From the NCBI RefSeq assembly GCF_013393185.1, contig NZ_QJQX01000036.1:124001-188000 (forward strand): a stretch of 64,000 nt of DNA. Direction: 5' to 3'. The DNA is from Sphingobium lactosutens. Its GTDB lineage: Bacteria; Pseudomonadota; Alphaproteobacteria; Sphingomonadales; Sphingomonadaceae. Below, piece after piece: positions 8,180 to 16,887 of the stretch. How positions within the stretch are numbered: the stretch's first letter is position 1; every line of letters starts with the position of its first letter. Under the pieces are notes generated by a model. The model saw only the letters and a program-made list of their open reading frames with translations. It did not search any database and had not been told where the DNA came from. The position numbers were made by a program, and so were the translations under genes.

Positions 8180-10687
8180 TTACTCCGCAGCGATGGCAAT
8201 AGGGGCGAGCGGCTGGTGCAGTTCGGCATGCTGGCCGGCGGCACGCTCAGCCCATGGGTCGTCCTGGCTGAAGCTCTGCGAATAGAGGAAACGGGCGCGC
8301 AGCGCCTCGCGGCCTGCCTCGTCTTCCACGATCCGCTGCTTCACATAGTCGACGCCGACGCGCTCGATCCAGGGCGCGGTGCGCTCCAGATAGCGCGCTT
8401 CCTCGCGGTAGAGCTGGGTGAAGGCGGCGCAATAATCCATCGCCTCCTGCTCGGTCGCGACCTTGCACAGCAGATCGGTGGCGCGGACATGGATGCCGCC
8501 ATTGCCGCCGACATGCAGTTCATAGCCCGAGTCCACGCAGACCACGCCGAAATCCTTGATCGTCGCCTCCGCGCAGTTGCGGGGACAGCCCGACACCGCG
8601 ATCTTGAACTTGTGGGGCATCCACGATCCCCAGGTCATCCGCTCGATCTTGACGCCAAGGCCGGTCGAATCCTGAGTGCCGAAGCGGCACCATTCGGACC
8701 CCACGCAGGTCTTCACCGTGCGCAGCGACTTGCCATAGGCATGGCCCGACACCATGCCCGCGGCATTGAGGTCGGCCCAGACGGCGGGCAAATCTTCCTT
8801 CTTGATGCCGAAAATGTCGAGCCGCTGGCCGCCAGTGACCTTCACCATCGGCGCGTCATATTTCTCGACCACATCGGCGATCGCGCGCAGTTCCCGCGGG
8901 TTGGTGAGGCCACCCCACATGCGCGGGACGACCGAGTAAGTGCCGTCCTTCTGGATATTGGCGTGCATCCGCTCATTGACGAAGCGGCTCTGCTGGTCGT
9001 CCTGATATTCGCCCGGCAGCGCGCAGAGCAGATAATAGTTGAGCGCAGGACGGCAGGAGGAGCAGCCGTCCGGCGTCGACCAGTGCAGCAACTGCATCAC
9101 CTCGGGGATCGAGCGCATATTCTGCGCCACAATCTCACGACGGACGTCGTCATGGGTGAAGCTGGTGCATTTGCACATCGTCTTCGGCCCCGAAGCGACA
9201 TCATCGCCCAAGACCACCGCCAGCAGATTTTCGACCAGACCGGTGCAGCTGCCGCAGCTTGCCGACGCCTTGCAGGTGGCGCGGACGGCGTCGAGGCTGC
9301 AATTGCCTGCTTCGATGCAGGACACGACCTGACCCTTGCTGACGCCGTTGCAGCCGCAGATCTCGGCATCGTCCGAGAGCGCCGCAACGGCCGCCTTAGG
9401 GTCCAGCGCGCCTCCTCCCGAGGCGAAGGCCTGACCGAAGATTAGCAGGTCGCGGATTTCGCCGACATCTTCTTCCCGCTTCAGCATGTCGAAATACCAG
9501 CCGCCATCGACGGTATCGCCATAGAGCACCGCGCCGACGATCCGGTCGTCCTTGACGATGACCCGCTTGTAGACGCCGCGCGAGGCGTCGCGCAGCACGA
9601 TATCCTCGCAGCCCTCGCCGCCCGAGAAGTCGCCCGCCGAGAAGACGTCCAGTCCCGCGACCTTGAGCTTGGTCGAGGTGACGGACCCCTTGTAACCCGT
9701 GTGTTGATCGGTCAGGCCGTCGGCCAGGCTGCGGCACATGTCCCAGAGCGGCGCGACGAGGCCGTAGACATTGCCGTCATGCTCGACGCATTCGCCGACC
9801 GCAAGAACGTCGGGGTCGCTCGTCACCATATGGTCGTTGACCTTGATGCCGCGATTGACCTCCAGCCCGGCTTCGCGCGCCAGCGCGGTCGAGGGGCGGA
9901 TGCCCACCGCCATCACGACAAGGCTCGCCGGGATTTCGGTGCCGTCTTTCAGTCTGACACCCTCGACCTTGCCGTCGCCGAAGATCGCTTCGGTGTTGGC
10001 GCCGGTCAGGATGGTCTGGCCGCGCCCTTCCAGCGCACTCTTGAGCAGCCAGCCCGCCGCTTCGTCGAGCTGCCGCTCCATCAGCGTGTCCATGAGGTGA
10101 ATGACCGTCACCTTCATGCCGCGCAGGGTCAGGCCATGCGCCGCTTCAAGGCCTAGCAGGCCGCCACCGATCACCACAGCCGCACCGCCCTTATCGGCGG
10201 CCTCCAGCATGGTGTCGACATCCTTCATGTCGCGGAAGCTGATGACGCCGGGCAGATCCTTGCCCGGCACCGGGATGATGAACGGATCGGAACCGGTGGC
10301 GATCAGCAGCTTGTCATAATGGACGCTGCGTCCGCTCTGCGCCGTGACGCGCTTGGCGTCCCGGTCGATCGCCGTCACGGGATCGCCCGCGATCAGTTCG
10401 ATGCCATTATCGTCATACCAGGCACGGTCGTTGATGACGATCTGCTCGAACGTCTTTTCGCCCGCCAGCACAGGCGAGAGCATGATGCGGTTATAGTTCA
10501 CATAAGGCTCGGCGCCGAAGATGGTGACGCGATAGCGCCCCGCGTCGCGTGCCAACAACTCCTCGACCGCGCGGCAACCGGCCATGCCGTTGCCCACCAC
10601 GACCAGATGCTCGCGCACATCGTCGGCGGGGACGAGGATGATATCCTCGCTATCGACCGCCGGTGCCAGTCCGTCCTGAAATTCCAT
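8180..10687 (-). CDS. nirB: Nitrite reductase [NAD(P)H] large subunit
   Basis: NirB reduces nitrite to ammonia with NAD(P)H via FAD, Fe-S and siroheme. The 835-residue protein has an N-terminal FAD/NAD-binding half (VVVGNGMAGCRAVEE; VIGGGLLGLEAA), BFD-like [2Fe-2S] motifs (EICGCNGV, ASCGSCTG), ferredoxin-like half-domains and the siroheme/4Fe-4S site CVGSEWC plus GCPRNCAE. The start at 10687 has a GGAG site 8 bp upstream and follows a terminator-bearing leader; an in-frame GTG or other codon further up would lie inside that terminator and is rejected. Confidence 0.96.
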   Translation of the reverse strand: MEFQDGLAPAVDSEDIILVPADDVREHLVVVGNGMAGCRAVEELLARDAGRYRVTIFGAEPYVNYNRIMLSPVLAGEKTFEQIVINDRAWYDDNGIELIAGDPVTAIDRDAKRVTAQSGRSVHYDKLLIATGSDPFIIPVPGKDLPGVISFRDMKDVDTMLEAADKGGAAVVIGGGLLGLEAAHGLTLRGMKVTVIHLMDTLMERQLDEAAGWLLKSALEGRGQTILTGANTEAIFGDGKVEGVRLKDGTEIPASLVVMAVGIRPSTALAREAGLEVNRGIKVNDHMVTSDPDVLAVGECVEHDGNVYGLVAPLWDMCRSLADGLTDQHTGYKGSVTSTKLKVAGLDVFSAGDFSGGEGCEDIVLRDASRGVYKRVIVKDDRIVGAVLYGDTVDGGWYFDMLKREEDVGEIRDLLIFGQAFASGGGALDPKAAVAALSDDAEICGCNGVSKGQVVSCIEAGNCSLDAVRATCKASASCGSCTGLVENLLAVVLGDDVASGPKTMCKCTSFTHDDVRREIVAQNMRSIPEVMQLLHWSTPDGCSSCRPALNYYLLCALPGEYQDDQQSRFVNERMHANIQKDGTYSVVPRMWGGLTNPRELRAIADVVEKYDAPMVKVTGGQRLDIFGIKKEDLPAVWADLNAAGMVSGHAYGKSLRTVKTCVGSEWCRFGTQDSTGLGVKIERMTWGSWMPHKFKIAVSGCPRNCAEATIKDFGVVCVDSGYELHVGGNGGIHVRATDLLCKVATEQEAMDYCAAFTQLYREEARYLERTAPWIERVGVDYVKQRIVEDEAGREALRARFLYSQSFSQDDPWAERAAGQHAELHQPLAPIAIAAE

Positions 10688-10848
10688 CCCCGTAACTCCA
10701 GAAAACAAAAAAGCCGCCATCCTGACCCCCGGTGAGAACCGAAAGTCAGGATGGCGGCTTTGCCATCATATCGCGCCTTGCCGGTTCTACCCTGAACCGC
10801 CGCAGCCTGTGTGAAGCGGGACATCCTTGTCCCTTGCAGTGCAGCATA
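10688..10848 (-). promoter_or_regulatory. NasT/ANTAR-responsive leader of the nirB-nirD-nasA-cobA operon
   Basis: On the minus strand, hairpin P1 (10818-10833, stem GGGAC/GTCCC, loop AAGGAT) and hairpin P2 (10782-10799, stem CGGTTC/GAACCG, loop AGGGTA) both have six-base loops with A at position 1 and G at position 4. The terminator follows. This matches the two-hairpin RNA known to bind ANTAR proteins. A sigma70-like promoter (TTGAGT at 10866-10871, 17 bp, TATGCT at 10843-10848) would start the RNA just before P1. The right arm of P2 can also compete with sequence in the terminator loop. Confidence 0.8.
10707..10761 (-). terminator. Intrinsic terminator in the nirB leader (attenuator)
   Basis: A 17-bp perfect stem (10710-10726 with 10745-10761) is followed on the minus strand by a T run. 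It lies upstream of the nirB start codon, so it must be overcome for expression. It follows two hexaloop hairpins, the arrangement known for ANTAR-regulated leaders. Confidence 0.88.
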
Positions 10849-10851
10849 TGG

Positions 10852-10879
10852 GGAATCGCCCGATCACTCAAGCGATTCC
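10852..10879. repeat. Inverted repeat after the porin gene
   Basis: GGAATCGC and GCGATTCC arms are separated by 12 bp, 16 bp beyond the porin stop codon. There is no T run. It could be an mRNA 3' hairpin for the porin transcript, and it overlaps the proposed nirB promoter. Confidence 0.35.
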
Positions 10880-10895
10880 TCTCATGGATTTTCAA

Positions 10896-12104
10896 TCAGA
10901 TGGACCAGTCCGCCTGCACCCACAATTTCTGCGTATCGGTGGCCATCGCCTTCGCCTCATATCTGGCGTAGCGCACCGACAGGGCGGTCTTCTTCACCTT
11001 CGCGGATGCGATGAGGTTCCATTCGTCGCCATAATGCTGGTCCAGCCGGTCGCTGTCGAAGCGATGCCAGACCGCCTGAAGCGACACGCCACTCAATGGC
11101 CCCATCTGCTTCCAGCCATAGCCGCCGCCGACATAGAGGTCGCGAATGCCGTTGGCGGGCGTGGTCAGGAATTTGTCGGCCCAGCCCTGAAACTTGAAAT
11201 TGGTGCCGAGCGGCGTCTGGAAGCTGGTGAAAGGCAGGCCATTGCTTGCGCCCAGCACTTCATAGCCGGCATTGAGCTTCCATCCCTTCACGTCGAGCGT
11301 CGCATCGGCCAGCCAGTAATCGGCGCTATAGTTGTTGGGATTGCGATGATAATCGGACTGGCGCGCGTAGCTCAGCTGATAGCCGATCTTTACCGCCTTC
11401 GACAAAGGCTGCACGCCCGCCAGCCGTGCGCCATAGGTCTGGCTAGACTGGCGAAAGGCCTGCACCGCGACCTCATCCTGATCGACCAGATAGGCAAAGC
11501 CGGTCAGCGTGCCGACCGGCGTGGTATAGGACAGGTTGGCGAGGATATTGTCCCCGCTCACCGCCTGTTGCCGCACGCCCTTACCCTGAAAGCCCCAGAT
11601 GGTGCGCACGCTCCAGGCATAGGCGACATCCAGCTTCAGCCCCTTGGCCGGGGTCAGTTCGGCACGCACCGCGTCGAAGGTCTGGGCGTTGTCGCGGAAG
11701 GCGACATTGCCGACGAACCGCTCGTCATCCAGCGCAATCTTCTGCCGTCCGCCCGCCAGCGTCAGCGCCTTGGTGTGATATTGCAGCTGGGCGATATAGA
11801 GCGCGATATTTTCCGGGTCGGCGACGATCGGCCGGGTGGCCGCACCGTTCACGCCGTCATAATAATCGTCGACGATCGCCAGCGTCCCCTGCCCCACGAC
11901 GGTAGCGGACAGCGCGCCGCTGCTGGCGGTGACGCCGGCGCGGGCGCGGACGGTCAGCGCGTGGGATTTTTCTTCGGCCAGACCGTCCTGCTCCGCCTGT
12001 TCATAGCGCAACCGCGCTTCGGCTACAGGCTTGAGGCTGATCTGCTGGGCGCAAGCTGGCCCTGCGACGGCCAGAGCGGCCGCCGATGCGAAAAGATATT
12101 TCAT
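10896..12104 (-). CDS. Outer-membrane porin, alginate-export-like beta-barrel, in the nitrate operon
   Basis: The 402-residue product has a Sec signal (MKYLFASAAALAVAGPACAQ) and alternating hydrophobic/polar segments rich in Tyr, Trp and Leu, ending in a short aromatic strand. This is typical of a beta-barrel porin related to the alginate-export family. It lies between the nitrate transporter and nirB, so it most likely lets nitrate or nitrite cross the outer membrane. The start at 12104 is set by the signal peptide and a GGGGGGA site. Exact substrate is inferred from context only. Confidence 0.8.
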   Translation of the reverse strand: MKYLFASAAALAVAGPACAQQISLKPVAEARLRYEQAEQDGLAEEKSHALTVRARAGVTASSGALSATVVGQGTLAIVDDYYDGVNGAATRPIVADPENIALYIAQLQYHTKALTLAGGRQKIALDDERFVGNVAFRDNAQTFDAVRAELTPAKGLKLDVAYAWSVRTIWGFQGKGVRQQAVSGDNILANLSYTTPVGTLTGFAYLVDQDEVAVQAFRQSSQTYGARLAGVQPLSKAVKIGYQLSYARQSDYHRNPNNYSADYWLADATLDVKGWKLNAGYEVLGASNGLPFTSFQTPLGTNFKFQGWADKFLTTPANGIRDLYVGGGYGWKQMGPLSGVSLQAVWHRFDSDRLDQHYGDEWNLIASAKVKKTALSVRYARYEAKAMATDTQKLWVQADWSI

Positions 12105-12219
12105 GGGAAATCGTCCCCCCTCGGACGAGATGTGATGCGACCGGAATGGGGCGGCGGTCCGTTTCTGTGTCGCATCGCTGGTGCGATGCTTCAGCCGGCC
12201 GCCGCCCTCCCTCTCCAAA

Positions 12220-13464
12220 TCAGATGCGCGCGCCGGTCTTCCAGCTTGCGCGCCACTTGGCCTTGACCAGCGCAACGCCGAGGAAAGCGGCCATCGCCAG
12301 CCCGGCGAAGATCAGGAAGCCGGGGGCGAAGCTGCCGGTCAGCTGCTTGGCAAGGCCCAGCGAGCTGGCGAGGTAGAAGCCGCCGATACCGCCCGCCATG
12401 CCGACCAGGCCGGTCATGATGCCGATTTCCGCCTGGAAACGCTGCGGCACCAGCTGGAAGACCGACCCGTTGCCGGTGCCCAGCGCCAGCATCGCCAGCA
12501 CGAAGAAGCCGAGCGCGCTCACCAGCCCGGTCGCCTGCGACACGCCCGTCAGCGCCAGCGCGGCGACGACATAGACCATCATCAGCGCCTTGACGCCACC
12601 GATCCGGTCGGCCAGCGCGCCACCCATCGGCCGCACCAGCGACCCGGCGAAAACGCAGCCCGCGGTGCAATAACCCGCGACGATCGGGGTCAGGCCGAAC
12701 TGGTCGGTGAAATAGATGGGCAGGCTGGCGGCCAAGCCCACGAACCCGCCGAAGGTCACGGCGTAGAAGGCCATCAGCCACCAGGCGTCGGCCTGCTTGA
12801 GCGGCTGGAAGTAATCGACGATCTTCTTGGGTGCGGGTGCGTTGGGCGCATCCTTGGCCATGACCATGTACAGGACGAAGACGATCGCCAGCGGAATGCA
12901 GGCAAGGCCCAGCACCGCGTTCCAGCCGAACATCTTGGCCAGCACGGGGGCGAAGAGCGAAGCGAGCACCGTGCCCGAATTGCCCATGCCAGCAAGGCCC
13001 ATCGCCTTGCCCTGATGCTCGGGCGGATACCAGCGGCTCGCCAGCGGCAGCGCGATCGCGAAGCTTGCCCCGGCAAAGCCCAGGATCACGCCCAGCGCCA
13101 GCGTGCCGGCGAAGCTGTCGATGCCCGTCATCCAGGCGGTGAACAATCCGGCGATAACGATCAACTGGCTGATCGCGCCCGACAATTTCGGCCCGATCCG
13201 ATCCACCAGCAGGCCGTTGACGACGCGCAGCAGCGCACCGGCCAGCGTCGGCGTGGCGACCATCAGGCCCTTCTCGGCCGGGGTCAGCATCAGCGTCTTG
13301 GAAATCATGGGCGCCAGCGGCCCGAGCAGCACCCACACCATGAAGGCGAGGTCGAAATAGAGAAAGGCGGCGATCAAGGTCGGCGTGTGGCCGGCCTTCC
13401 AGAAGCTGGTCGCGGCGGCTGGCGCGGCGTCCTGTCCTTCGCGATCCCAAAATGTGGTTGCCAT
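12220..13464 (-). CDS. narK: Nitrate/nitrite transporter, MFS NNP family (NarK/NasA type)
   Basis: The 414-residue polytopic membrane protein has about 12 hydrophobic segments and both NNP-family signatures: GLAGMGNSGTVLASL and GIMTGLVGMAGGIGGF. It imports nitrate for the assimilatory reductase. The start at 13464 has a GGGGGA site and lies after the leader terminator; the frame remains open upstream, but that region is leader RNA. The porin follows after 115 bp. Confidence 0.93.
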   Translation of the reverse strand: MATTFWDREGQDAAPAAATSFWKAGHTPTLIAAFLYFDLAFMVWVLLGPLAPMISKTLMLTPAEKGLMVATPTLAGALLRVVNGLLVDRIGPKLSGAISQLIVIAGLFTAWMTGIDSFAGTLALGVILGFAGASFAIALPLASRWYPPEHQGKAMGLAGMGNSGTVLASLFAPVLAKMFGWNAVLGLACIPLAIVFVLYMVMAKDAPNAPAPKKIVDYFQPLKQADAWWLMAFYAVTFGGFVGLAASLPIYFTDQFGLTPIVAGYCTAGCVFAGSLVRPMGGALADRIGGVKALMMVYVVAALALTGVSQATGLVSALGFFVLAMLALGTGNGSVFQLVPQRFQAEIGIMTGLVGMAGGIGGFYLASSLGLAKQLTGSFAPGFLIFAGLAMAAFLGVALVKAKWRASWKTGARI

Positions 13465-13622
13465 GCTACGTCCCCCAATAAACGGAAATGGACACGAAAA
13501 AAGCCGCAGCCCGGATGTTACCAAGTCGGTAAATCCGGTCAGCGGCTTTGCTGCGAAATATGGTGAGGACGGCGATCCCACCCTTGGGACGGCGCATCCT
13601 GATCAACGCGCTTCGATGCGCG
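13465..13622 (-). promoter_or_regulatory. NasT/ANTAR-responsive leader of the narK-porin operon
   Basis: P1 (13607-13622, stem CGCGC/GCGCG, loop ATCGAA) and P2 (13574-13591, stem GTCCC/GGGAT with one wobble, loop AAGGGT) have hexaloops with A1 and G4, followed by the terminator at 13497-13549. This repeats the architecture of the nirB leader although the stem sequences differ. A weak sigma70-like pair TTGCAA-N17-GATGAT lies just upstream. Confidence 0.77.
13497..13549 (-). terminator. Intrinsic terminator in the narK leader (attenuator)
   Basis: On the minus strand, AAAGCCGC pairs with GCGGCTTT, with inner CCGGAT/ATCCGG and TTACC/GGTAA pairings, and a T run follows. It lies between the predicted promoter and the narK start. 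Confidence 0.85.
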
Positions 13623-13680
13623 ACTCCTATATCATCAGGCAGAATGCTTCATGTTGCAAGGCACAAAATTCGACGCCATT

Positions 13681-14895
13681 TCAACGCGGCGACGCAAAAC
13701 CTGCAAGAAACTCCTCGATCCGCTCGGGATCGAAGACGCGCCCGTCGAAGAAGCGATCCGGCCCCAGCGTCAGTTCGCCTCGGCGCGATCCCACCGCCAT
13801 CGGCAGGTCGACCGCGCCCTCCACCTTCATGCTGGCGCCCGGCATGGCGACGTCGCTGTCGGCCAGCGCGCGGCGGAATATGTCGGGCCGGAACACCGCC
13901 CCCGCCTTTGCTGCGGTTGCGACATCATGGTCGACCATGTTCCAGCGGACGAGTTGCGAATAGATCCACAGCGCCTGGCTGCGCCACGGAAAAGGCGTCG
14001 CTTCGCGGCTGAACAGCATGAAGTCGGGATTGGCGATCGCCGCCTCTCCGGCCCGCGCGACGATCTGGCCAGACAGCGCCCGCCCGATCAGTTCCGCCGG
14101 CTGGTCGACATAGCGCGGATCGGCGAGCAGGTCGGACAGCGCCACATGATTGGCCGGATCGTCGCACCAGGCCGCCGCCCGCGCCAGCGCGCGCAACAGC
14201 CGGTCGACCGTCTCGGGATTTTCTTCCATCCATGCTTCGCGGAAGGCCAGCACCTTCTCCACCCCGCGCCGCCAGATGCGCTCGCCGATCGAAACCGTCT
14301 CGGCCAGCCCCTCCTCGACCGCGGCGCTGCCCCATGGCTCGCCCGCGATGAATCCGTCAATCTCGCCCGCGCGCATCGCCTCCACCGTCAGCGACGGCGG
14401 CAGCACGCGCAGCACGACATCCTTGTCCGGATCGACGCCCGCGCTCGCCAGCCAGTAGCGCAGCATCAGCGAGTGGCTCGAAAAGCGGTGGACCACGCCG
14501 ATCACCGGCTTGCGCCGCCACAGGCCGATCGCGGCGGCGAAATCATGCGCCGTGCCCAGCGGATCGGCCAGCCGCGCGGCGACGTCCGGCTCCAGCGCCT
14601 TGGCGAAGTCGGTCGCCATCACCAGCATATTGCCGTTGACGCCCAGCTTGTAGGGCGCGGCCAGCGCGGCGGGCTGCTGGCTCAACCCCAGCGTCACCGC
14701 CACGGCGAGCGGCGCCAGCATCTGCGCGGCATGGACCTGCCCGAACACCAGCCGGTCGCGCAGCGTCGCCCAGCTCGTCGTGCGGACGAGATCGAGGGCC
14801 AGCCCCTCTTCTTCCGCAAAGCCCTTTTCCCGCGCGGCCACCAGCACGGCGGCGTCGTTCAGCGGCAGGAAGGCGATCTTCAGATTCATTGTCAT
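13681..14895 (-). CDS. nasS: NasS-type nitrate sensor (NrtA-like, cytoplasmic)
   Basis: The 404-residue protein resembles the substrate-binding proteins of nitrate ABC transporters (NrtA/CmpA) but has no signal peptide: it begins MTMNLKIAFLPLNDAAVLV. This fits NasS, which sequesters NasT until nitrate binds. No ABC permease or ATPase is encoded nearby, which also argues against transport. Its ATG overlaps the nasT stop as ATGA. A start two codons in (14889) is also possible. Confidence 0.9.
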   Translation of the reverse strand: MTMNLKIAFLPLNDAAVLVAAREKGFAEEEGLALDLVRTTSWATLRDRLVFGQVHAAQMLAPLAVAVTLGLSQQPAALAAPYKLGVNGNMLVMATDFAKALEPDVAARLADPLGTAHDFAAAIGLWRRKPVIGVVHRFSSHSLMLRYWLASAGVDPDKDVVLRVLPPSLTVEAMRAGEIDGFIAGEPWGSAAVEEGLAETVSIGERIWRRGVEKVLAFREAWMEENPETVDRLLRALARAAAWCDDPANHVALSDLLADPRYVDQPAELIGRALSGQIVARAGEAAIANPDFMLFSREATPFPWRSQALWIYSQLVRWNMVDHDVATAAKAGAVFRPDIFRRALADSDVAMPGASMKVEGAVDLPMAVGSRRGELTLGPDRFFDGRVFDPERIEEFLAGFASPR

Positions 14896-15473
14896 ATCCC
14901 TCCTCCCAGCAGGTCGCTGGCGGTAATCAACGCCTGCGCCACATCCACGATCTTCTTTCCCTGGTTCATCGCGCTCGACCGCAGCAGCGCATAGGCGTCC
15001 TGTTCGCTGAGGCTGCGCTGGTTCATCAGGATCGATTTGGCGCGGTCGATGATCTTGCGGTCGGACAGCGCCGTGCGCGCCTCGTCCAGCTCGCCCTGGA
15101 TCTTGGCGAAGGCATTGAAGCGCCGCACCGCCAGTTCCAGCACCGGCTTCACCCGCTCCTTGCGCAGGCCGTCGACGACATAGGCCGACACGCCCGCATC
15201 GATCGCCGCGCCGATCATGCTGTCGTCCGACTGGTCCACGAACATGGCGATCGGACGGGCGAGCGCGCGACTGACGGTCAGCATCTCTTCCAGCGTGTCG
15301 CGGCTGGGACTGCCGAGGTCCATCAGCACCACATCGGGCGCCATCCGCTCCAGCCGCGCGACGAAGGCGCCGCGCGGCGGAACGATATGAATATCGTCAT
15401 AGCCTGCCTCGCGCAGCCCTTCCTCCAGGACCGTCGCCCGCAACCCGCTGTCATCGATGATGACGATTCGCAT
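14892..15473 (-). CDS. nasT: NasT-type response regulator with ANTAR RNA-binding domain
   Basis: The 193-residue protein has a receiver domain (IDDSG near the N-terminus, D52 in VLMDLGS) followed by a C-terminal ANTAR domain from about residue 125 (IDRAKSILMNQRSLSEQDAYALLR). ANTAR proteins bind paired hexaloop hairpins and prevent intrinsic termination. The two leaders in this window (narK and nirB) are the obvious targets. It is co-transcribed with nasS. Confidence 0.93.
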   Translation of the reverse strand: MRIVIIDDSGLRATVLEEGLREAGYDDIHIVPPRGAFVARLERMAPDVVLMDLGSPSRDTLEEMLTVSRALARPIAMFVDQSDDSMIGAAIDAGVSAYVVDGLRKERVKPVLELAVRRFNAFAKIQGELDEARTALSDRKIIDRAKSILMNQRSLSEQDAYALLRSSAMNQGKKIVDVAQALITASDLLGGGI

Positions 15474-15566
15474 CTACCCTGCCTCTTTTGCCCCGTAAGT
15501 GACCGCGATGCTGCGCCGCGTCAATCGAATGGCATAGAGGAGGGATGGAATGGCGGATTTGGGTGG

Positions 15567-15839
15567 TTATCGGACGTTCCGCCGTTTGAGATAAACCTTC
15601 TGTTCGGCGGCCTCTTCGTCGGAATAAACGTAGTCCTCGATCCCATCAGGGTCGTAGATGCCGAAATCCAGCTTGTCGTATTGAAGCTGCATAGCTTGGT
15701 GCCATGATCCCGCCAAAACGCTGAAAACAAATCGTGCGTTTGGCGTGATTGCCGGTCGTAATTCGTCATTACGCTCTCTCACGACGGCGAACTCAGCCCC
15801 GTCGTCGCTCACCCAATACTCATGCAGAAGTGTCGCCAT
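15567..15839 (-). CDS. Small protein of unknown function
   Basis: The 90-residue product is acidic and aromatic-rich, with a C-terminal half containing FGIYDPDGIEDYVYSDEEAAEQ. I do not recognise the family. It has no signal or membrane segment. Local base composition is lower in GC than the flanks, and a convincing ribosome-binding site is lacking. It stands alone upstream of nasT on the same strand. Confidence 0.5.
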   Translation of the reverse strand: MATLLHEYWVSDDGAEFAVVRERNDELRPAITPNARFVFSVLAGSWHQAMQLQYDKLDFGIYDPDGIEDYVYSDEEAAEQKVYLKRRNVR

Positions 15840-16188
15840 CGGGGGACATTAGCTGAGTGGGGCGATGTCCGCTATTGGTCGCTTCCAGACCGGCGGCCAT
15901 TGTCCTTCCAATGTAGGATTTTCTCTGATCTATCCTTGCAGATGAACCTGCGCCGCCCTCCTCCACTCGCGCCACAGGCGTGACCTTGCCGGCGCGCGGG
16001 TGGCGCGTCATCGTGACCCGGAGGATGCGTCAGTGGTACGTCACGGGCGCTTCGCAGGAGCAATTGCCGCGAAAATGCCTCGGAGAGGTCGACGACATCG
16101 TGAACTTCGACCGCGATCGAAACCATGACCCTGGCGCACGCTGCGTGCAATCCGATGGGGTTCGCCGTGCGAATGAGGCTCGATGCCT
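15840..16188. other. Intergenic region with no supported gene
   Basis: Open frames exist on both strands, but their composition (Arg/Pro/Ala-rich, no family resemblance) is that of chance frames. No repeat, terminator or RNA gene is evident. Confidence 0.5.
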
Positions 16189-16872
16189 TCAGGCTTCGGC
16201 CCAGCGACGCAGCAGATTGTGATAGACACCGGTCAGGCGGATCACTTCTTCATGCCCCTGCCCTAGCGCCGCCGCGACGCCCTGCACGCTGCGGTCGAGG
16301 TCGAACAGCATCTGCCGCGCGCCATCGTCGCGGACCATCGACTGGAGCCAGAAGAAGCTCGCCACCCGGCATCCCGCCGTCACCGGCTCGACCCGATGCA
16401 GCGAGGAAGAGGGGTAGAGCACCGCATGGCCCGCCGGCAGCTTCACCTGCTGCACGCCGAAATTCGTCTCGATCGTCAGTTCGCCGCCTTCATAGGCAGC
16501 GGGATCTTCCAGAAAGACGGTGATCGACAGGTCCGATCGCACGCGAAAGCCCGTCCCCGCCTGGATACGCACCGCATTGTCGACATGCACCCCGAACGCC
16601 TGTCCGCCGGCATAGCTATTGAACAACGGAGGAAAGATTTTGAGCGGCAATGCGGCGGCAATGAACAGGGGCGAACGGCCCAGCGCATCCAGCACCATCT
16701 GCCCGCCCCGCTTCGCCGCGTCGCTTTCTTCGGGCAATTGCAGGTTGCGCTTGGCGAGGGCAGACTGGTGCCCCGAAGTGATATTGCCGTCCACCCATTC
16801 AGCGGCATCGATGACGGCACGGATGGCGGCGACACCATCGGCGTCGAGCAGGTCGGGTATGGCAATCAGCAT
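16189..16872 (-). CDS. piuC: Fe(II)/2-oxoglutarate-dependent PKHD-type hydroxylase
   Basis: The 227-residue protein is a PiuC-family oxygenase, commonly encoded beside siderophore receptors. The metal triad is visible as H96-x-D98 (FGVHVDNA) and H159 (SSSLHRV), with R169 placed to bind 2-oxoglutarate. It is the last gene of an iron operon: tonB ends 15 bp upstream and a catecholate receptor precedes tonB. Its physiological substrate is unknown in general. Confidence 0.92.
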   Translation of the reverse strand: MLIAIPDLLDADGVAAIRAVIDAAEWVDGNITSGHQSALAKRNLQLPEESDAAKRGGQMVLDALGRSPLFIAAALPLKIFPPLFNSYAGGQAFGVHVDNAVRIQAGTGFRVRSDLSITVFLEDPAAYEGGELTIETNFGVQQVKLPAGHAVLYPSSSLHRVEPVTAGCRVASFFWLQSMVRDDGARQMLFDLDRSVQGVAAALGQGHEEVIRLTGVYHNLLRRWAEA

Positions 16873-16887
16873 GGAAGAAACATGTCC

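Noticed and set aside
7691..9445. 584-codon plus-strand frame across nirD and nirB
   Set aside because: Spans two recognised genes on the other strand and shows no family resemblance.
13465..13581. Longer narK start upstream of 13464
   Set aside because: It would translate through the leader terminator; ATG 13464 has a good ribosome-binding site and family-like N-terminus.
13681..14895. Reading nasS as a periplasmic nitrate-binding protein of an ABC transporter
   Set aside because: There is no signal peptide and no ABC permease or ATPase gene; fusion to nasT by ATGA supports the sensor role.
15872..16188. Short frames on both strands between the small unknown gene and piuC
   Set aside because: No start site support, Arg/Pro-rich composition and no recognisable motif.
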